A stretch of DNA of 64,000 nt from Pseudomonadales bacterium (GTDB taxonomy: Bacteria; Pseudomonadota; Gammaproteobacteria; Pseudomonadales; Pseudohongiellaceae): contig WLWQ01000002.1 in assembly GCA_012103535.1 (NCBI GenBank), positions 496,001-560,000 on the forward strand, written 5' to 3'. This document shows, piece by piece, positions 43,553 through 52,469 of this stretch (the stretch's first letter is position 1; each line of letters opens with the position of its first letter). The notes below the pieces were generated by a model. That model did not search any database. It was not told where the DNA came from and saw only the letters and a program-made list of their open reading frames with translations. The translations under genes were made by a program, and so were the position numbers.

Positions 43553-44035
43553 ATGACAATCCAGGTTGGAGATCAAGTTCCGGCAGCTACTTTTAAGGTA
43601 ATGACGGTCGACGGACCCAAAGATTTGAGCAGCGATGAAGTATTTAGTGGAAAAAAAGTGGTTTTCTTCGCCGTTCCAGGAGCGTTTACGCCAGGCTGTT
43701 CGATGACTCATCTACCAGGATTTGTTGTTAATGCTGACGCCATAAAAGGCAAGGGAGCAGATTCTATTGCATGCATGGCTGTGAATGATGCTTTTGTAAT
43801 GGGCGCATGGGGACAGGCTCAAAACGCGGAAGAAATTCTAATGCTGGCTGATGGCAACGGTGAATTTACTAAAGCGCTTGGGCTAGAGCTTGATGCCAGT
43901 GGTTTTGGTATGGGAAGTAGAGCACAACGCTTTGGCATGATCGTCGATAATGGCACAATATCTTATTTGGGAATCGAGGCACCTGGTGAAATAAAAGCCA
44001 GTTCTGCTGAAACTATGCTTGAGCAGCTAGGCTAA
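43553..44035 (+). CDS. Prx5-type peroxiredoxin
   Basis: A protein of 160 residues of the Prx5/Tsa family that reduces hydroperoxides. The peroxidatic Cys is in PGAFTPGCSMTHLPGF; the resolving Cys position and a fused glutaredoxin domain are absent, so a separate thiol donor is needed. VNDAFVMGAWGQ and GMGSRAQRFGMIVDNGTI are further family motifs. AGGAG precedes the ATG by eight bases. A terminator-like hairpin follows the stop. Confidence 0.92.
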   Translation: MTIQVGDQVPAATFKVMTVDGPKDLSSDEVFSGKKVVFFAVPGAFTPGCSMTHLPGFVVNADAIKGKGADSIACMAVNDAFVMGAWGQAQNAEEILMLADGNGEFTKALGLELDASGFGMGSRAQRFGMIVDNGTISYLGIEAPGEIKASSAETMLEQLG

Positions 44036-44037
44036 TT

Positions 44038-44056
44038 AAGGGACCAAGTGTCCCTT
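44038..44056 (+). terminator. Probable terminator after the peroxiredoxin gene
   Basis: AAGGGAC (44038-44044) pairs perfectly with GTCCCTT (44050-44056) around a 5-base loop, followed by TT. The short T-run makes it weaker than the others in this window. Confidence 0.55.
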
Positions 44057-44095
44057 TTAAGAAAAATAAAGAATAAATAGCAAGCCAGGAATCAA

Positions 44096-44806
44096 ATGAT
44101 TACTCAACATCTCGATTACAGTGATGGTGATACCCTGCTCGAGGCCTATATCGCCTACGAAGAAACCGACATGCAAAAACCCTTGGTTCTGGTGGCGCAT
44201 GATTGGAGTGGGCGTAGGGAATTTGCCTGCAAAGCGGCGGAAAGAATTGCCGCTATGGGCTATATAGGATTCGCCTTAGACATGTATGGTAAAGGCGTAT
44301 TCGGTGCCGATGGAGATGTAGAGCTGAATTCATCTCTGATGAATCCTCTGGCCTCGGATCGAGGAGCTCTGCGGCAAAGGATCAGAGCGGCTCTCGTGGC
44401 AGGAAGAAACATTCCGCAGGTGGACCCTACCAAAGTTGCCGCAATGGGCTATTGTTTCGGCGGCATGTGCGTGCTGGAACTGGCCAGATCCGGTGCAGAC
44501 GTCCAAGGTGTGGTTAGCATTCATGGGATCTTTGCGCCTGGAGAGGTAGCGAATGAGGCAATCAAAGCAAAGGTGCTATGTCTGCACGGTCATGATGATC
44601 CAATGGTGCCTCCAGAGCAGGTACTTGCTTTTGAAACAGAAATGAATGAAGCGGGGGTCGACTGGCAAATGCACGCCTATGGTCAAACCATGCATGCCTT
44701 TACCAATCCTGCAGCTAATAATCCAGATTTTGGGACCGTTTACAGCGCAGTTGCTGAAAAGCGGACTTATCAATCTCTGGCAAATTTCCTGGATGAGATT
44801 CTTTAA
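44096..44806 (+). CDS. Dienelactone hydrolase-family protein
   Basis: An alpha/beta hydrolase of 236 residues. The nucleophile is Cys in GYCFGGMCVLELA, as in carboxymethylenebutenolidase. The acid and base lie in LHGHDDPMVPP and GQTMHAFTNPAANNP. VAHDWSGRREFACKAAERIA and DMYGKGVFG are typical of the family. It may open lactones from aromatic breakdown or act as a general esterase. No signal peptide. It precedes the anion transporter gene by 31 bp. Confidence 0.9.
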   Translation: MITQHLDYSDGDTLLEAYIAYEETDMQKPLVLVAHDWSGRREFACKAAERIAAMGYIGFALDMYGKGVFGADGDVELNSSLMNPLASDRGALRQRIRAALVAGRNIPQVDPTKVAAMGYCFGGMCVLELARSGADVQGVVSIHGIFAPGEVANEAIKAKVLCLHGHDDPMVPPEQVLAFETEMNEAGVDWQMHAYGQTMHAFTNPAANNPDFGTVYSAVAEKRTYQSLANFLDEIL

Positions 44807-44837
44807 GTATTCCAACTAATCAAAAACAAAAAAAATA

Positions 44838-46538
44838 ATGACTGATACGGCTAATTCAGAATCCGCCAATCCTATTGTTGTGCCTACTAGATCGAAGATA
44901 GGTCTGTGGCTCGGGCCGGCGGTGTTCCTGTTCATGTTGCTTTTCGTGGATCTCGATCCGAACAACCCCTTAGTAACTCGAATGGCTGCCATCATTTTGC
45001 TGATGGCAATCTGGTGGATTACCGAAGCGATCCCACTTTCTGCTACCGCCTTGTTGCCAATTGTGCTCTTTCCCTTAATGGGAATTATGCGTGGGCGAGA
45101 GCTACCTGCCGGGAACCGAATCGATCTAGAAACCGCGAGCTTTGCCGAAGGATTTTCTGCCAGCGATTTCGACATCATTTTTCCGAATGTCGCTAATCAA
45201 TACATGGATTGGATCATCCTGCTTTTCATGGGCGGCTTCATAGTGGCCGTGGCAGTGGAGAAATGGAATTTACATAAGCGCATAGCGTTGCACACTCTGC
45301 GCATCATCGGTGGTCAGCCTCATCGCCTGGTGTTGGGCTTTATGGTGGCAACTGGCTTTCTCTCCATGTGGTTATCCAATACGGCTACAGCATTGATGAT
45401 GATGCCCATGGGTATGTCATTGGTCCTGCTTTACGAAGAACTTAATAGGAAAATTGTTGCGGAAGGAGGAATCGAAGATCCTCGAGCGGAAAACTTTTCA
45501 TTAACTCTGCTTCTAGGAATTGCCTATGGTGCGTCTATTGGTGGTTTTGCAACTTTGATTGGAACGCCGCCTAACGGCATATTGATTACGCAAATGTCCC
45601 AGCTCTTTCCAGAGGCGCCAGAGATCACATTTTCCACCTGGATGCTGTTCGCCCTACCGATGAGCTTTGTTTATATGCTAATCGCCTGGGTGTTACTAAC
45701 ACGATTCGTGTTTCCGCTTCCTTCCAGCACACCATTTAGCGGAAAAGATTTCATTCAGAATGAAATCGCTATACTGGGGCCAATGTCCACCGAAGAAAAA
45801 CGAGTGACAGCGGTGTTTGCGACTTTCGCCATATTGTTGATGACTCGCAAAGAAAGGCTCTTCGGGGAAGAAATCGATTTGTTTGGATGGAGTTATTATT
45901 TGGATAACTTTTTAAGGTCGATAGGCACTGAACCGGTTGGCTATTTGATCGATGATGGCAGTGTTTCTATTGCAGTTGCTTTAACCCTGTTCATGATCCC
46001 TGCCGGTAAAGAGATCGGGGGTCGCTTAATGGATTGGGAAGACGCTAAGCGGGTTCCCTGGGGTATCCTCATATTGTTCGGTGGTGGCTTAGCCATTGCG
46101 AAGGGATTCGGAACCTCGGGCTTGTCAGACTATGTGGCCGTTCTGCTAGGGGATTTGTTGGGTGATGCAGAGCCACTGATAATTGTGATGAGTACCGTTG
46201 CATTCATCACGGGATTAACGGAAGTTGCTTCCAATACTGCAACAATATCATTGTCACTGCCGATCATGGCAAGTCTGTCTCAGGCTATCGAAGCGCATCC
46301 TTTGCTCTTGCTAATACCGACAACTCTGGCGGCTTCATGTGCATTCATGCTGCCAGTTTCGACACCACCCAATGCGATAATTTATGGTTCTGGTCGAGTT
46401 CCGATTATGAAAATGGTTATTGCCGGCATCTGGCTCGACATATTGTCGGTGTTCCTCCTTACTCTGTTTGTTTATACCCTCGGGCATCTAACATTCGATG
46501 TGCTGAGTGGATTCCCAGCGTGGGCAATACCTAATTAG
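44838..46538 (+). CDS. DASS/SLC13-family sodium-coupled anion transporter
   Basis: A protein of 566 residues with about 11 to 12 membrane segments. The two SNT sodium-site motifs are SNTATALMMMPMGMS and SNTATISLSLPIM, each paired with a Pro-rich hairpin motif, IGTPPNGI and STPPNAIIYGSG. WWITEAIPLSATALLP is the typical first-segment motif. Family members import dicarboxylates such as succinate, citrate or sulfate with sodium; which anion applies cannot be read here. A hairpin follows the gene. Confidence 0.92.
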   Translation: MTDTANSESANPIVVPTRSKIGLWLGPAVFLFMLLFVDLDPNNPLVTRMAAIILLMAIWWITEAIPLSATALLPIVLFPLMGIMRGRELPAGNRIDLETASFAEGFSASDFDIIFPNVANQYMDWIILLFMGGFIVAVAVEKWNLHKRIALHTLRIIGGQPHRLVLGFMVATGFLSMWLSNTATALMMMPMGMSLVLLYEELNRKIVAEGGIEDPRAENFSLTLLLGIAYGASIGGFATLIGTPPNGILITQMSQLFPEAPEITFSTWMLFALPMSFVYMLIAWVLLTRFVFPLPSSTPFSGKDFIQNEIAILGPMSTEEKRVTAVFATFAILLMTRKERLFGEEIDLFGWSYYLDNFLRSIGTEPVGYLIDDGSVSIAVALTLFMIPAGKEIGGRLMDWEDAKRVPWGILILFGGGLAIAKGFGTSGLSDYVAVLLGDLLGDAEPLIIVMSTVAFITGLTEVASNTATISLSLPIMASLSQAIEAHPLLLLIPTTLAASCAFMLPVSTPPNAIIYGSGRVPIMKMVIAGIWLDILSVFLLTLFVYTLGHLTFDVLSGFPAWAIPN

Positions 46539-46575
46539 CTAGCTTATTGATTTAGTAAAAATAATAGACCAGGTC

Positions 46576-46602
46576 GCAAAAACCTCAGCTGGGTGTTTTT
46601 GC
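46576..46602 (+). terminator. Terminator-like hairpin
   Basis: GCAAAAAC (46576-46583) and GTTTTTGC (46595-46602) form a perfect 8-bp stem with an 11-base loop, 37 bp after the transporter stop. It is T-rich in the second arm but lacks a long T-run after the stem. Confidence 0.45.
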
Positions 46603-46614
46603 TACTGCGGCTTT

Positions 46615-47403
46615 ATGCTAATGTTCGACATCAGGTCGATATTTTCCGCCCTGAGGCGAGTCAAAGTATCGATTTATCAGGGACTTAGAGAATTAGAGCA
46701 TTACCCTAAAAGTATGAATGATCACCACAAAATTGAAGAGAAGGAAATTGATCCTTGTCCCGCTGGCGATGACAATTGCACGAACCTTGAAGAAGTTCAG
46801 CGACTTCGAGAAGAGGTTAAGCAGTTGGCGGCCATGGTGCGCACTGACGAATTAACCGGCCTTTTTAATTATCGCTATTTCGCACAGGCACTCAGTCTGG
46901 AAATGGAACGTACCCGTCGTTCTGGTCAGCCTACATGTTTAATCATGTGCGATCTCGATCATTTCAAATCCATTAACGATGTTCACGGCCACGAAGTAGG
47001 GAATGTAGTTCTTTCCCATATTGCCAGCTTGATCAGAAAGACTATCCGTCGATTGGATATTCCCTGTCGCTACGGTGGTGAGGAATTCGCACTAATACTT
47101 CCCGATACCACGCTTCGACAAGGCGTGCGCTTCGCTAATCGTCTTCGACTCATCGTTGAAAATTCTCCGGTGAAAGCGAGTGATCTGGTGCTTGGCATCG
47201 AAGCCAGTTTTGGAGTCGATATTTATAGTCGCGGTAATCAGCTCACAGAAAAAGAATTCGTCGACAAAGTCGATGGATTTCTCTACGAGGCCAAGCAAGG
47301 AGGACGAAACAAAGTGTGTCATGCAGATTACGACAAGGAAGAAGGTGTGAGCAGCGATGAGAAAGAAGCGCTGACAAGCGCCTTTGATTCTCAGTCAGAC
47401 TAA
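46615..47403 (+). CDS. Diguanylate cyclase (GGDEF)
   Basis: A protein of 262 residues. After a polar N-terminus and a short coiled coil (NLEEVQRLREEVKQLAAMV) comes a full GGDEF domain: TDELTGLFNYRYFAQAL, CDLDHFKSINDVHGHEVGN, and the active site RYGGEEFALILPD. The inhibitory RxxD site is present as RRLD five residues before GGEEF. It makes cyclic di-GMP. There is no sensor domain or membrane segment, so input may come through the coiled coil. An internal ATG at 46714 (MNDHHK) is an alternative start. Its stop shares CTAA (47400-47403) with nudL. Confidence 0.92.
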   Translation: MLMFDIRSIFSALRRVKVSIYQGLRELEHYPKSMNDHHKIEEKEIDPCPAGDDNCTNLEEVQRLREEVKQLAAMVRTDELTGLFNYRYFAQALSLEMERTRRSGQPTCLIMCDLDHFKSINDVHGHEVGNVVLSHIASLIRKTIRRLDIPCRYGGEEFALILPDTTLRQGVRFANRLRLIVENSPVKASDLVLGIEASFGVDIYSRGNQLTEKEFVDKVDGFLYEAKQGGRNKVCHADYDKEEGVSSDEKEALTSAFDSQSD

Positions 47404-48038
47404 TCCCCGAATTCAGAAATTTCATTGGCAAGATGGTACAAGATCGCTGCCGTCGCTCCCCAGATTCGATAATCCTCGTAGTGCAATTCTAAAATAGTTC
47501 TCGGAGCGCCTTTATATTCTACCGATGATTTTTGATAGGCGCTGGTGTCTAGCACCAAATCTAAAGGTGTATAAAATATATCAGCAACTTCTTCTGGCTG
47601 TGCTACAAATTCCAAATCGTTTTCAATGATGCCAACGATAGGTGTAATAAGAAATCCTGATGGCAAGGCAAGAGTTCCTAGCCGTCCGATAACTTCAACT
47701 TGATCTGATTGCAGCCCAATTTCTTCTTCACTTTCTCGCAGCGCGGTGGCACTGGCATCGTCGTCATGATCTTCCTGAGTGCCACCGGGCAGACTAATCT
47801 GTCCGGCATGGCTTTTTAAGTTTTCCGATCGAACGGTTAGCACTAGCTGACTTTCGGCATTGTGTTCATGCCGCGTAATTGGCAGTAAAACTGCAGCAGA
47901 GCGTAACTCACTCTCATCCTTGACTGATCGATACACTTCCAATTCCGGGTGGGAAATACGCGCCGGATCCTCGGCCTGATTCGACGCAAAATAATCGAGC
48001 AGGAATTCGTAGTGGTTCTTTTCGTTGCTATTTGTCAA
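47400..48038 (-). CDS. nudL: CoA pyrophosphatase (NUDIX)
   Basis: A protein of 212 residues of the NudL group. The subfamily motif VLTVRSENLKSHAGQISLPGG leads into the Nudix box (ATALRESEEEIGLQSDQVEVIG), and LLPITRHEHNAESQ precedes it. The enzyme cleaves CoA and its derivatives to phosphopantetheine and 3',5'-ADP. Cytoplasmic. It is convergent with the diguanylate cyclase gene and lies downstream of the terminator of the TonB-receptor gene. Confidence 0.93.
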   Translation of the reverse strand: MTNSNEKNHYEFLLDYFASNQAEDPARISHPELEVYRSVKDESELRSAAVLLPITRHEHNAESQLVLTVRSENLKSHAGQISLPGGTQEDHDDDASATALRESEEEIGLQSDQVEVIGRLGTLALPSGFLITPIVGIIENDLEFVAQPEEVADIFYTPLDLVLDTSAYQKSSVEYKGAPRTILELHYEDYRIWGATAAILYHLANEISEFGD

Positions 48039-48066
48039 ATTGCACTCTTAATAAATTTGCTGAATA

Positions 48067-48094
48067 AAAAATGCCGACTCACGCCGGCATTTTT
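48067..48094 (-). terminator. Rho-independent terminator of the TonB-receptor gene
   Basis: A 10-bp perfect stem (AAAAATGCCG, 48067-48076, with CGGCATTTTT, 48085-48094) has an 8-base loop. Reading on the minus strand, it follows the receptor stop by 23 bp and ends in a T-run. It may also act on the plus strand. Confidence 0.88.
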
Positions 48095-48117
48095 TAGTTC
48101 ATTGTAATGACTGGTAT

Positions 48118-50202
48118 TTATCGATAATTCCAGGTGAAACCAGCGAATATTCGTGCTGGTTCGCCAGGGAAGTAGCGATCTCCGGTAAACGTAGTCCAGT
48201 CAGCGCGCTCTGCGTATTTCTCATCAGTTAGATTCATTACGTTTAGATACAACAGTAAATCATCGCTGGCATTATATTGCATACGCAGATTAACCAGATC
48301 ATGGCCGCCGTAATCGGCAGTATTTTCCGGGTTAGTGTAGTAGTCACCCATGTGCGCCCATTCCAGTTCTGCTAACCAATCGTCATTAGGGCGATAGGTG
48401 AAACGCACATTTCCGAAAGTATTTGGCGCTGTATCGATATCGTTGCCGTTGATATTAATACCACCGGATACTAAATCGTTTTCATAGGTATGCTCTGCAA
48501 TATTTAGCAAGCCCCGAATAGTAAAACGATCAGAAAGGCTGTAGCCAACACCAATTTCCACTCCTCGGTGCTCTGTTTCGCTTCCATTCAGATTGGTTCG
48601 CGAGCTATCACGTAAAATTTCGTTCTCTTTCTGCATCCAATAGGCAGAAGCAGTGTAATCCCAGTCACTGCCAGCACCGCGGAATGCAATCTCGTAGCTG
48701 TCTAATTCAACAGAATCCAGATCGGCAATGGTTTGCGATCCCTGTAAGCGATAAAGCTCGGTAGCCTGTGGTGCTCGAACGCCACGCTGGGCACGAAGTT
48801 GCAGACTGTTATTGTCATTTAGCTGATAGCTCAATCCGAGTTTCGGAGAAATATCGTCGAAGCTGTCATCACGATCCGCCGGGCGCGAATAGCGGCAACC
48901 ACCGAAGCCACAAGCAACACCTTGATCGTCGGTGCGCCCGTCAAGCATCTGGTTGTCATACTCGTACTTCATTTTTTCCGCGCGGGCGCCAATGGATAGA
49001 TCCCAGTTCTCAGAAAGTGCTACATCGTAGTTGGCAAACAGGGCAATCTGGCGCGCTTCCACTTCGTAATCGTAGTGAGCACCGGCCGGAATTGTTCTTC
49101 TCAAGAACAAGGGTCCTTGAGTTGGATTTGGTTGGAACTGCAAGAGATTGCCGTCCGTGCTTTCCACATCCAAGCCATAAGAAAATTCTGCATCACCACC
49201 AAGATCTGTGTACGCAGCTAGTTGGATACCGAGGCTGCGATGTTCCGTGTCTTCGATTGGCTGGCCGGGTAAGAAGTGCTGCACGAAGTTCATGTTAACT
49301 TCGCGAAAATAAGGAGTCGCAGTATAGAGGGTATCCCCTGATTCATAAGAGAAGCGCGTCCAGATACGACCGTTTACACTATCTCGATAGGCTTCAGGAT
49401 TAGGGTTCGAATCTCTTAGATTAGTATCTTCATAAGCGTCGGTGCCTACGACGAATCCTGCCGTTTCCTGATTCAGGTTAATGTAGCTGATGCCTCCATC
49501 CATCTGCACGCCATTGTCCAGAGTGTATTCATAAAGCCAGCTTAATTTTTGCTGATCAACACCTGAATCATCGCGATAACCTTCTTCACTCACTCCAGTG
49601 ATATGGAGTGACTGGGCGAAATTTCCATAATCTCGACCATATGCTGCTTTAATTCGAGAAGATCCGCGAGGACCAGCTTCTAAAGTCAGTTCTCCCACAT
49701 CACCTGGGCTTGGTAATACAACATTAACCAGTCCGTGTAACGCATTCGAACCCCAGAAAGCACTGGCGGGTCCGCGAATAACTTCCAAACTTGCGGCAGC
49801 CTCTGAATGGACGTCGAACATTTCGTTAACATTACAGAATCCTGCAGACCGTACTGGAATACCATTTTCAGCTACAAGGAACGCACCACAAGCACCAGCT
49901 CCGGTAAGTACAGGAGAACGGATTGCCATTAAGCTCTCTTGACCATTGTTTCGATGTCCACTTACACCAGGGATTCGGGCCAAGGCTTCCTGATAATGGG
50001 TGTGGGCAATGAGATCCAGTTCTTCTTCGGTGATCACTGAAACTGAAGCATTAACATCCGCCAGGCCTTCTGATCGGCGGCTAGTTGAAAATACTTCGAT
50101 CTCTTCGATCGCTTGCTGACCACTCTGTGACTGCCCTAAAACAGGGGCGGCAGCCATTGCGGTAGCTGTAGCAATACTGGAAACCAGTAGTTTACGTATC
50201 AT
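48118..50202 (-). CDS. TonB-dependent outer-membrane receptor
   Basis: A receptor of 694 residues from the ATG at 50202. This start has GGAG six bases upstream and a signal peptide (IRKLLVSSIATATAMAAAPV); the longer frame to 50277 begins inside the 25-bp repeats and has no ribosome site. IEEIEVFSTSRR is a TonB-box-like start, followed by the plug (LARIPGVSGHRNNGQESL, SLEVIRGPASAFWGSNAL) and a 22-stranded-type barrel ending ARIFAGFTWNYR with a terminal aromatic-Arg. The plug has FLVAENGIPVRSAGFCNVNE. The ligand is unknown; siderophores, copper chelates or lipids are all possible. No cobalamin riboswitch is seen. Confidence 0.93.
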   Translation of the reverse strand: MIRKLLVSSIATATAMAAAPVLGQSQSGQQAIEEIEVFSTSRRSEGLADVNASVSVITEEELDLIAHTHYQEALARIPGVSGHRNNGQESLMAIRSPVLTGAGACGAFLVAENGIPVRSAGFCNVNEMFDVHSEAAASLEVIRGPASAFWGSNALHGLVNVVLPSPGDVGELTLEAGPRGSSRIKAAYGRDYGNFAQSLHITGVSEEGYRDDSGVDQQKLSWLYEYTLDNGVQMDGGISYINLNQETAGFVVGTDAYEDTNLRDSNPNPEAYRDSVNGRIWTRFSYESGDTLYTATPYFREVNMNFVQHFLPGQPIEDTEHRSLGIQLAAYTDLGGDAEFSYGLDVESTDGNLLQFQPNPTQGPLFLRRTIPAGAHYDYEVEARQIALFANYDVALSENWDLSIGARAEKMKYEYDNQMLDGRTDDQGVACGFGGCRYSRPADRDDSFDDISPKLGLSYQLNDNNSLQLRAQRGVRAPQATELYRLQGSQTIADLDSVELDSYEIAFRGAGSDWDYTASAYWMQKENEILRDSSRTNLNGSETEHRGVEIGVGYSLSDRFTIRGLLNIAEHTYENDLVSGGININGNDIDTAPNTFGNVRFTYRPNDDWLAELEWAHMGDYYTNPENTADYGGHDLVNLRMQYNASDDLLLYLNVMNLTDEKYAERADWTTFTGDRYFPGEPARIFAGFTWNYR

Positions 50203-50240
50203 GTGTCTCTCCGTTGGTATTTTAATGTTCTTGTCCGTTG

Positions 50241-50405
50241 TTCTACGGCTATTCAATTTGAATGGCTCTACGGCCATTGGTTTAGGATGGCTCTACGGCC
50301 ATTCTAAGAGAATGGTTCTACGGCCATTCTTCGAAATGACTCTACGGCCATTCATTTAAAATTGCTCTACGGCCATTTTTGAAAATGGCTCTACGGTAGT
50401 TTTTC
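50241..50405 (-). repeat. 25-bp tandem repeat array in the receptor gene leader
   Basis: Seven head-to-tail units (starts at 50241, 50266, 50291, 50316, 50340, 50365 and a partial at 50389) have a conserved block CTCTACGGCCAT and a variable spacer of about 13 bases. Most spacers are palindromic, as in CCATTCT-AAG-AGAATGG (unit 3) and CCATTTT-TG-AAAATGG (unit 6). The array ends 39 bp upstream of the receptor start codon. Of the 428-bp gap 50203-50630, only the array and the receptor leader were recognised; 50406-50630 shows nothing beyond the ribosome site of the next gene. Confidence 0.85.
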
Positions 50406-50630
50406 TAAAAAACGAATGTCAGATCATGCTCAACTGGAGTTGAATCCAGAGGGTAATTTTTGTTGGCTGATCCCACAAAAGCTCGCAAATATATCACAGA
50501 AAATGTAACAAATCTCACGTCTTTGCACCGTCGAGCGAGACCACGTAAACTAGCTCTCCGTTTGTGGAACGCCCTATATCTGGGGCTTTCACGGCCTACC
50601 ATAAAATATTGAAAGGGAGAGTAAGGAGAA

Positions 50631-51617
50631 ATGCGCACAAGAGTTACAGAGATGCTGGGCATCCAACATCCAGTCGTTCAGGGAGGTATGCAATGGGTTG
50701 GATTAGCTGAGCTGGCATCGGCAGTCTCTAATGCGGGAGGTTTAGGTATTCTCACCGGACTTACTCAACCGACTCCAGAAGATTTACAGAAAGAAATTCA
50801 GCGCTGTCGCGACATGACCGACAAACCCTTCGCTGTAAATCTTACGATTTTGCCAACTATTAAACCGGTGCCTTATGAAGAATATGCGCAAGCTATTGTC
50901 GATTCCGGAATCAAGATCGTAGAAACAGCCGGTCGCAATCCAGAACCTTTTCTTCCTTTGTTTAAAGGTGCGGGCATCAAAGTTATTCATAAATGCACTT
51001 CGATTCGACACTCATTAAAAGCCGAAAAAATAGGTTGCGATATGGTAAGCGTAGATGGCTTCGAATGTGCTGGTCATCCTGGGGAAGACGATGTTACCAA
51101 CATGATTCTGTTACCACTCGCCGCCCGCCGGCTCAAAATTCCTTTTCTCGCCTCCGGTGGTCTCGGCGATGGTCGTGGTCTCGCTGCAGCCTTAGCGATG
51201 GGCGCAGATGGAATTAACATGGGCACCCGCTTTATGGTTACTCAAGAAGCACCTATTCATGAAAAGGTGAAACAAGCCATGGTTGATGCTACTGAATTAG
51301 ATACGTCACTAATCTACCGAACCTTAAGAAACACAGCACGAGTTTTCAAAAACAGCATCGCCGAACAAGTCGTTGAAATTGAGCAGCAGCCGGGTGATAC
51401 AAAATTTGAAGACATACAGCCCTTGGTTGCAGGAGTGAAAGGTAGAGAGCTATTCGATACCGGTGAACTGGATAAAGGCATCTGGTCAGCGGGGATGGTT
51501 GTAGGTTTAATCGATGACATACCGACAGTTGAAGAATTGATTACACGAATCGTCGACGACGCAGAAGAAATCATAAACGAAAGACTTGGAAGAGCAGTTT
51601 CCGCAGATGCCGGATAG
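50631..51617 (+). CDS. Nitronate monooxygenase / 2-nitropropane dioxygenase-like FMN enzyme
   Basis: A TIM-barrel FMN protein of 328 residues. The N-terminal IQHPVVQGGMQWVGLAELAS, SNAGGLGILTG, then DGFECAGHPGEDDVTN (with the active-site His of the family) and ASGGLGDGRGLAAALAMGADGINMGTRF are diagnostic. It oxidises nitronates such as propionate-3-nitronate to aldehydes; some relatives are enoyl reductases. AAGGAG is very close to the ATG. First gene of a four-gene run (next start 11 bp after its stop). Confidence 0.88.
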   Translation: MRTRVTEMLGIQHPVVQGGMQWVGLAELASAVSNAGGLGILTGLTQPTPEDLQKEIQRCRDMTDKPFAVNLTILPTIKPVPYEEYAQAIVDSGIKIVETAGRNPEPFLPLFKGAGIKVIHKCTSIRHSLKAEKIGCDMVSVDGFECAGHPGEDDVTNMILLPLAARRLKIPFLASGGLGDGRGLAAALAMGADGINMGTRFMVTQEAPIHEKVKQAMVDATELDTSLIYRTLRNTARVFKNSIAEQVVEIEQQPGDTKFEDIQPLVAGVKGRELFDTGELDKGIWSAGMVVGLIDDIPTVEELITRIVDDAEEIINERLGRAVSADAG

Positions 51618-51628
51618 GAATTCAATAG

Positions 51629-52432
51629 ATGCAAGTTAAAGATAGAGTTGTTGTAGTAACCGGCGCGGCCAGTGGAATTGGCAAAGCCTTGTGTGAACGC
51701 TTCGCCAATGAAGGAGCATCGGCTATTGTCGTTACTGATATAAATAGCGAAGGAGTTAGAGCCACTGTCAGCGATATCAATGATCAAACCCAGACTCTTG
51801 GCATAACCTGCGATGTTGGTAAAGAAGAGGAGGTTGAAGAGCTAGTGGCTAAAACGTTAGATGCTTTTGGCCACATCGATTTGTTCTGTTCCAACGCGGG
51901 AATTTTTACGCCTGGTGGTGAAAACATTGCAACCGATAAATGGCAGGCAATCTGGGATATTAATCTTATGTCCCATGTATTTGCGGCAAGAGCCGTGCTG
52001 CCAGGAATGTTGGAACGAGGAGAAGGCTATCTCCTGAATACTTCATCCGCTGCGGGTTTGCTTAATCAAGTTGGCTCGGCTCCCTACGCCGTTACCAAGC
52101 ATGCTGCCATTGGTTTTGCAGAATGGTTATCCATTACCTATGGCAATAAAGGAATTAGGGTTTCAGTACTTTGTCCGCAGGCAGTTCGTACGGCAATGAC
52201 GGCTGGCGGCGACGGTGGCGTGGCAGGTTTGGATGGGATGCTTGAGCCCGAGCAGCTGGCAAATACGGTCATTGAAACGCTTGCGGATGAGCGCTTCCTA
52301 GTATTGCCGCATCCAGAGGTGCTAACCTACATGCGGCGTAAGACCGATGACTATGATCGCTGGTTGGGCGGAATGCGTCGCTTACAGGATCGTTTCGAAG
52401 ACATTTATAAGAGTCGAGAAAAATCCGATTAA
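51629..52432 (+). CDS. Short-chain dehydrogenase/reductase
   Basis: A classical SDR of 267 residues. The cofactor motif is TGAASGIGKALCERFA; CSNAGIF (the NAG motif), LLNTSSAAG with the catalytic Ser, and YAVTKHAAIGFAEWL with the Tyr/Lys pair follow. SVLCPQAVRTAMT is the PG-motif region. Which alcohol or ketone it acts on is unknown. It starts 11 bp after the nitronate monooxygenase gene, so the products may be metabolised in one pathway. Confidence 0.9.
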   Translation: MQVKDRVVVVTGAASGIGKALCERFANEGASAIVVTDINSEGVRATVSDINDQTQTLGITCDVGKEEEVEELVAKTLDAFGHIDLFCSNAGIFTPGGENIATDKWQAIWDINLMSHVFAARAVLPGMLERGEGYLLNTSSAAGLLNQVGSAPYAVTKHAAIGFAEWLSITYGNKGIRVSVLCPQAVRTAMTAGGDGGVAGLDGMLEPEQLANTVIETLADERFLVLPHPEVLTYMRRKTDDYDRWLGGMRRLQDRFEDIYKSREKSD

Positions 52433-52469
52433 TAAAATAAATCGCCACAAAAAATAGAAGGGATAAAAC

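Noticed and set aside
48768-49298. 176-codon frame antisense to the TonB receptor
   Set aside because: The composition is Arg/His/Ser-rich as expected from an antisense frame, and the receptor reading is certain.
50241-50405. CRISPR-like array
   Set aside because: The constant block is only about 12 bases, the period is 25, the spacers are palindromic rather than unrelated, and no cas gene is near.
50203-50630. Cobalamin or other metabolite riboswitch upstream of the TonB receptor
   Set aside because: No B12-box-like conserved sequence; the only structure is the 25-bp repeat array.
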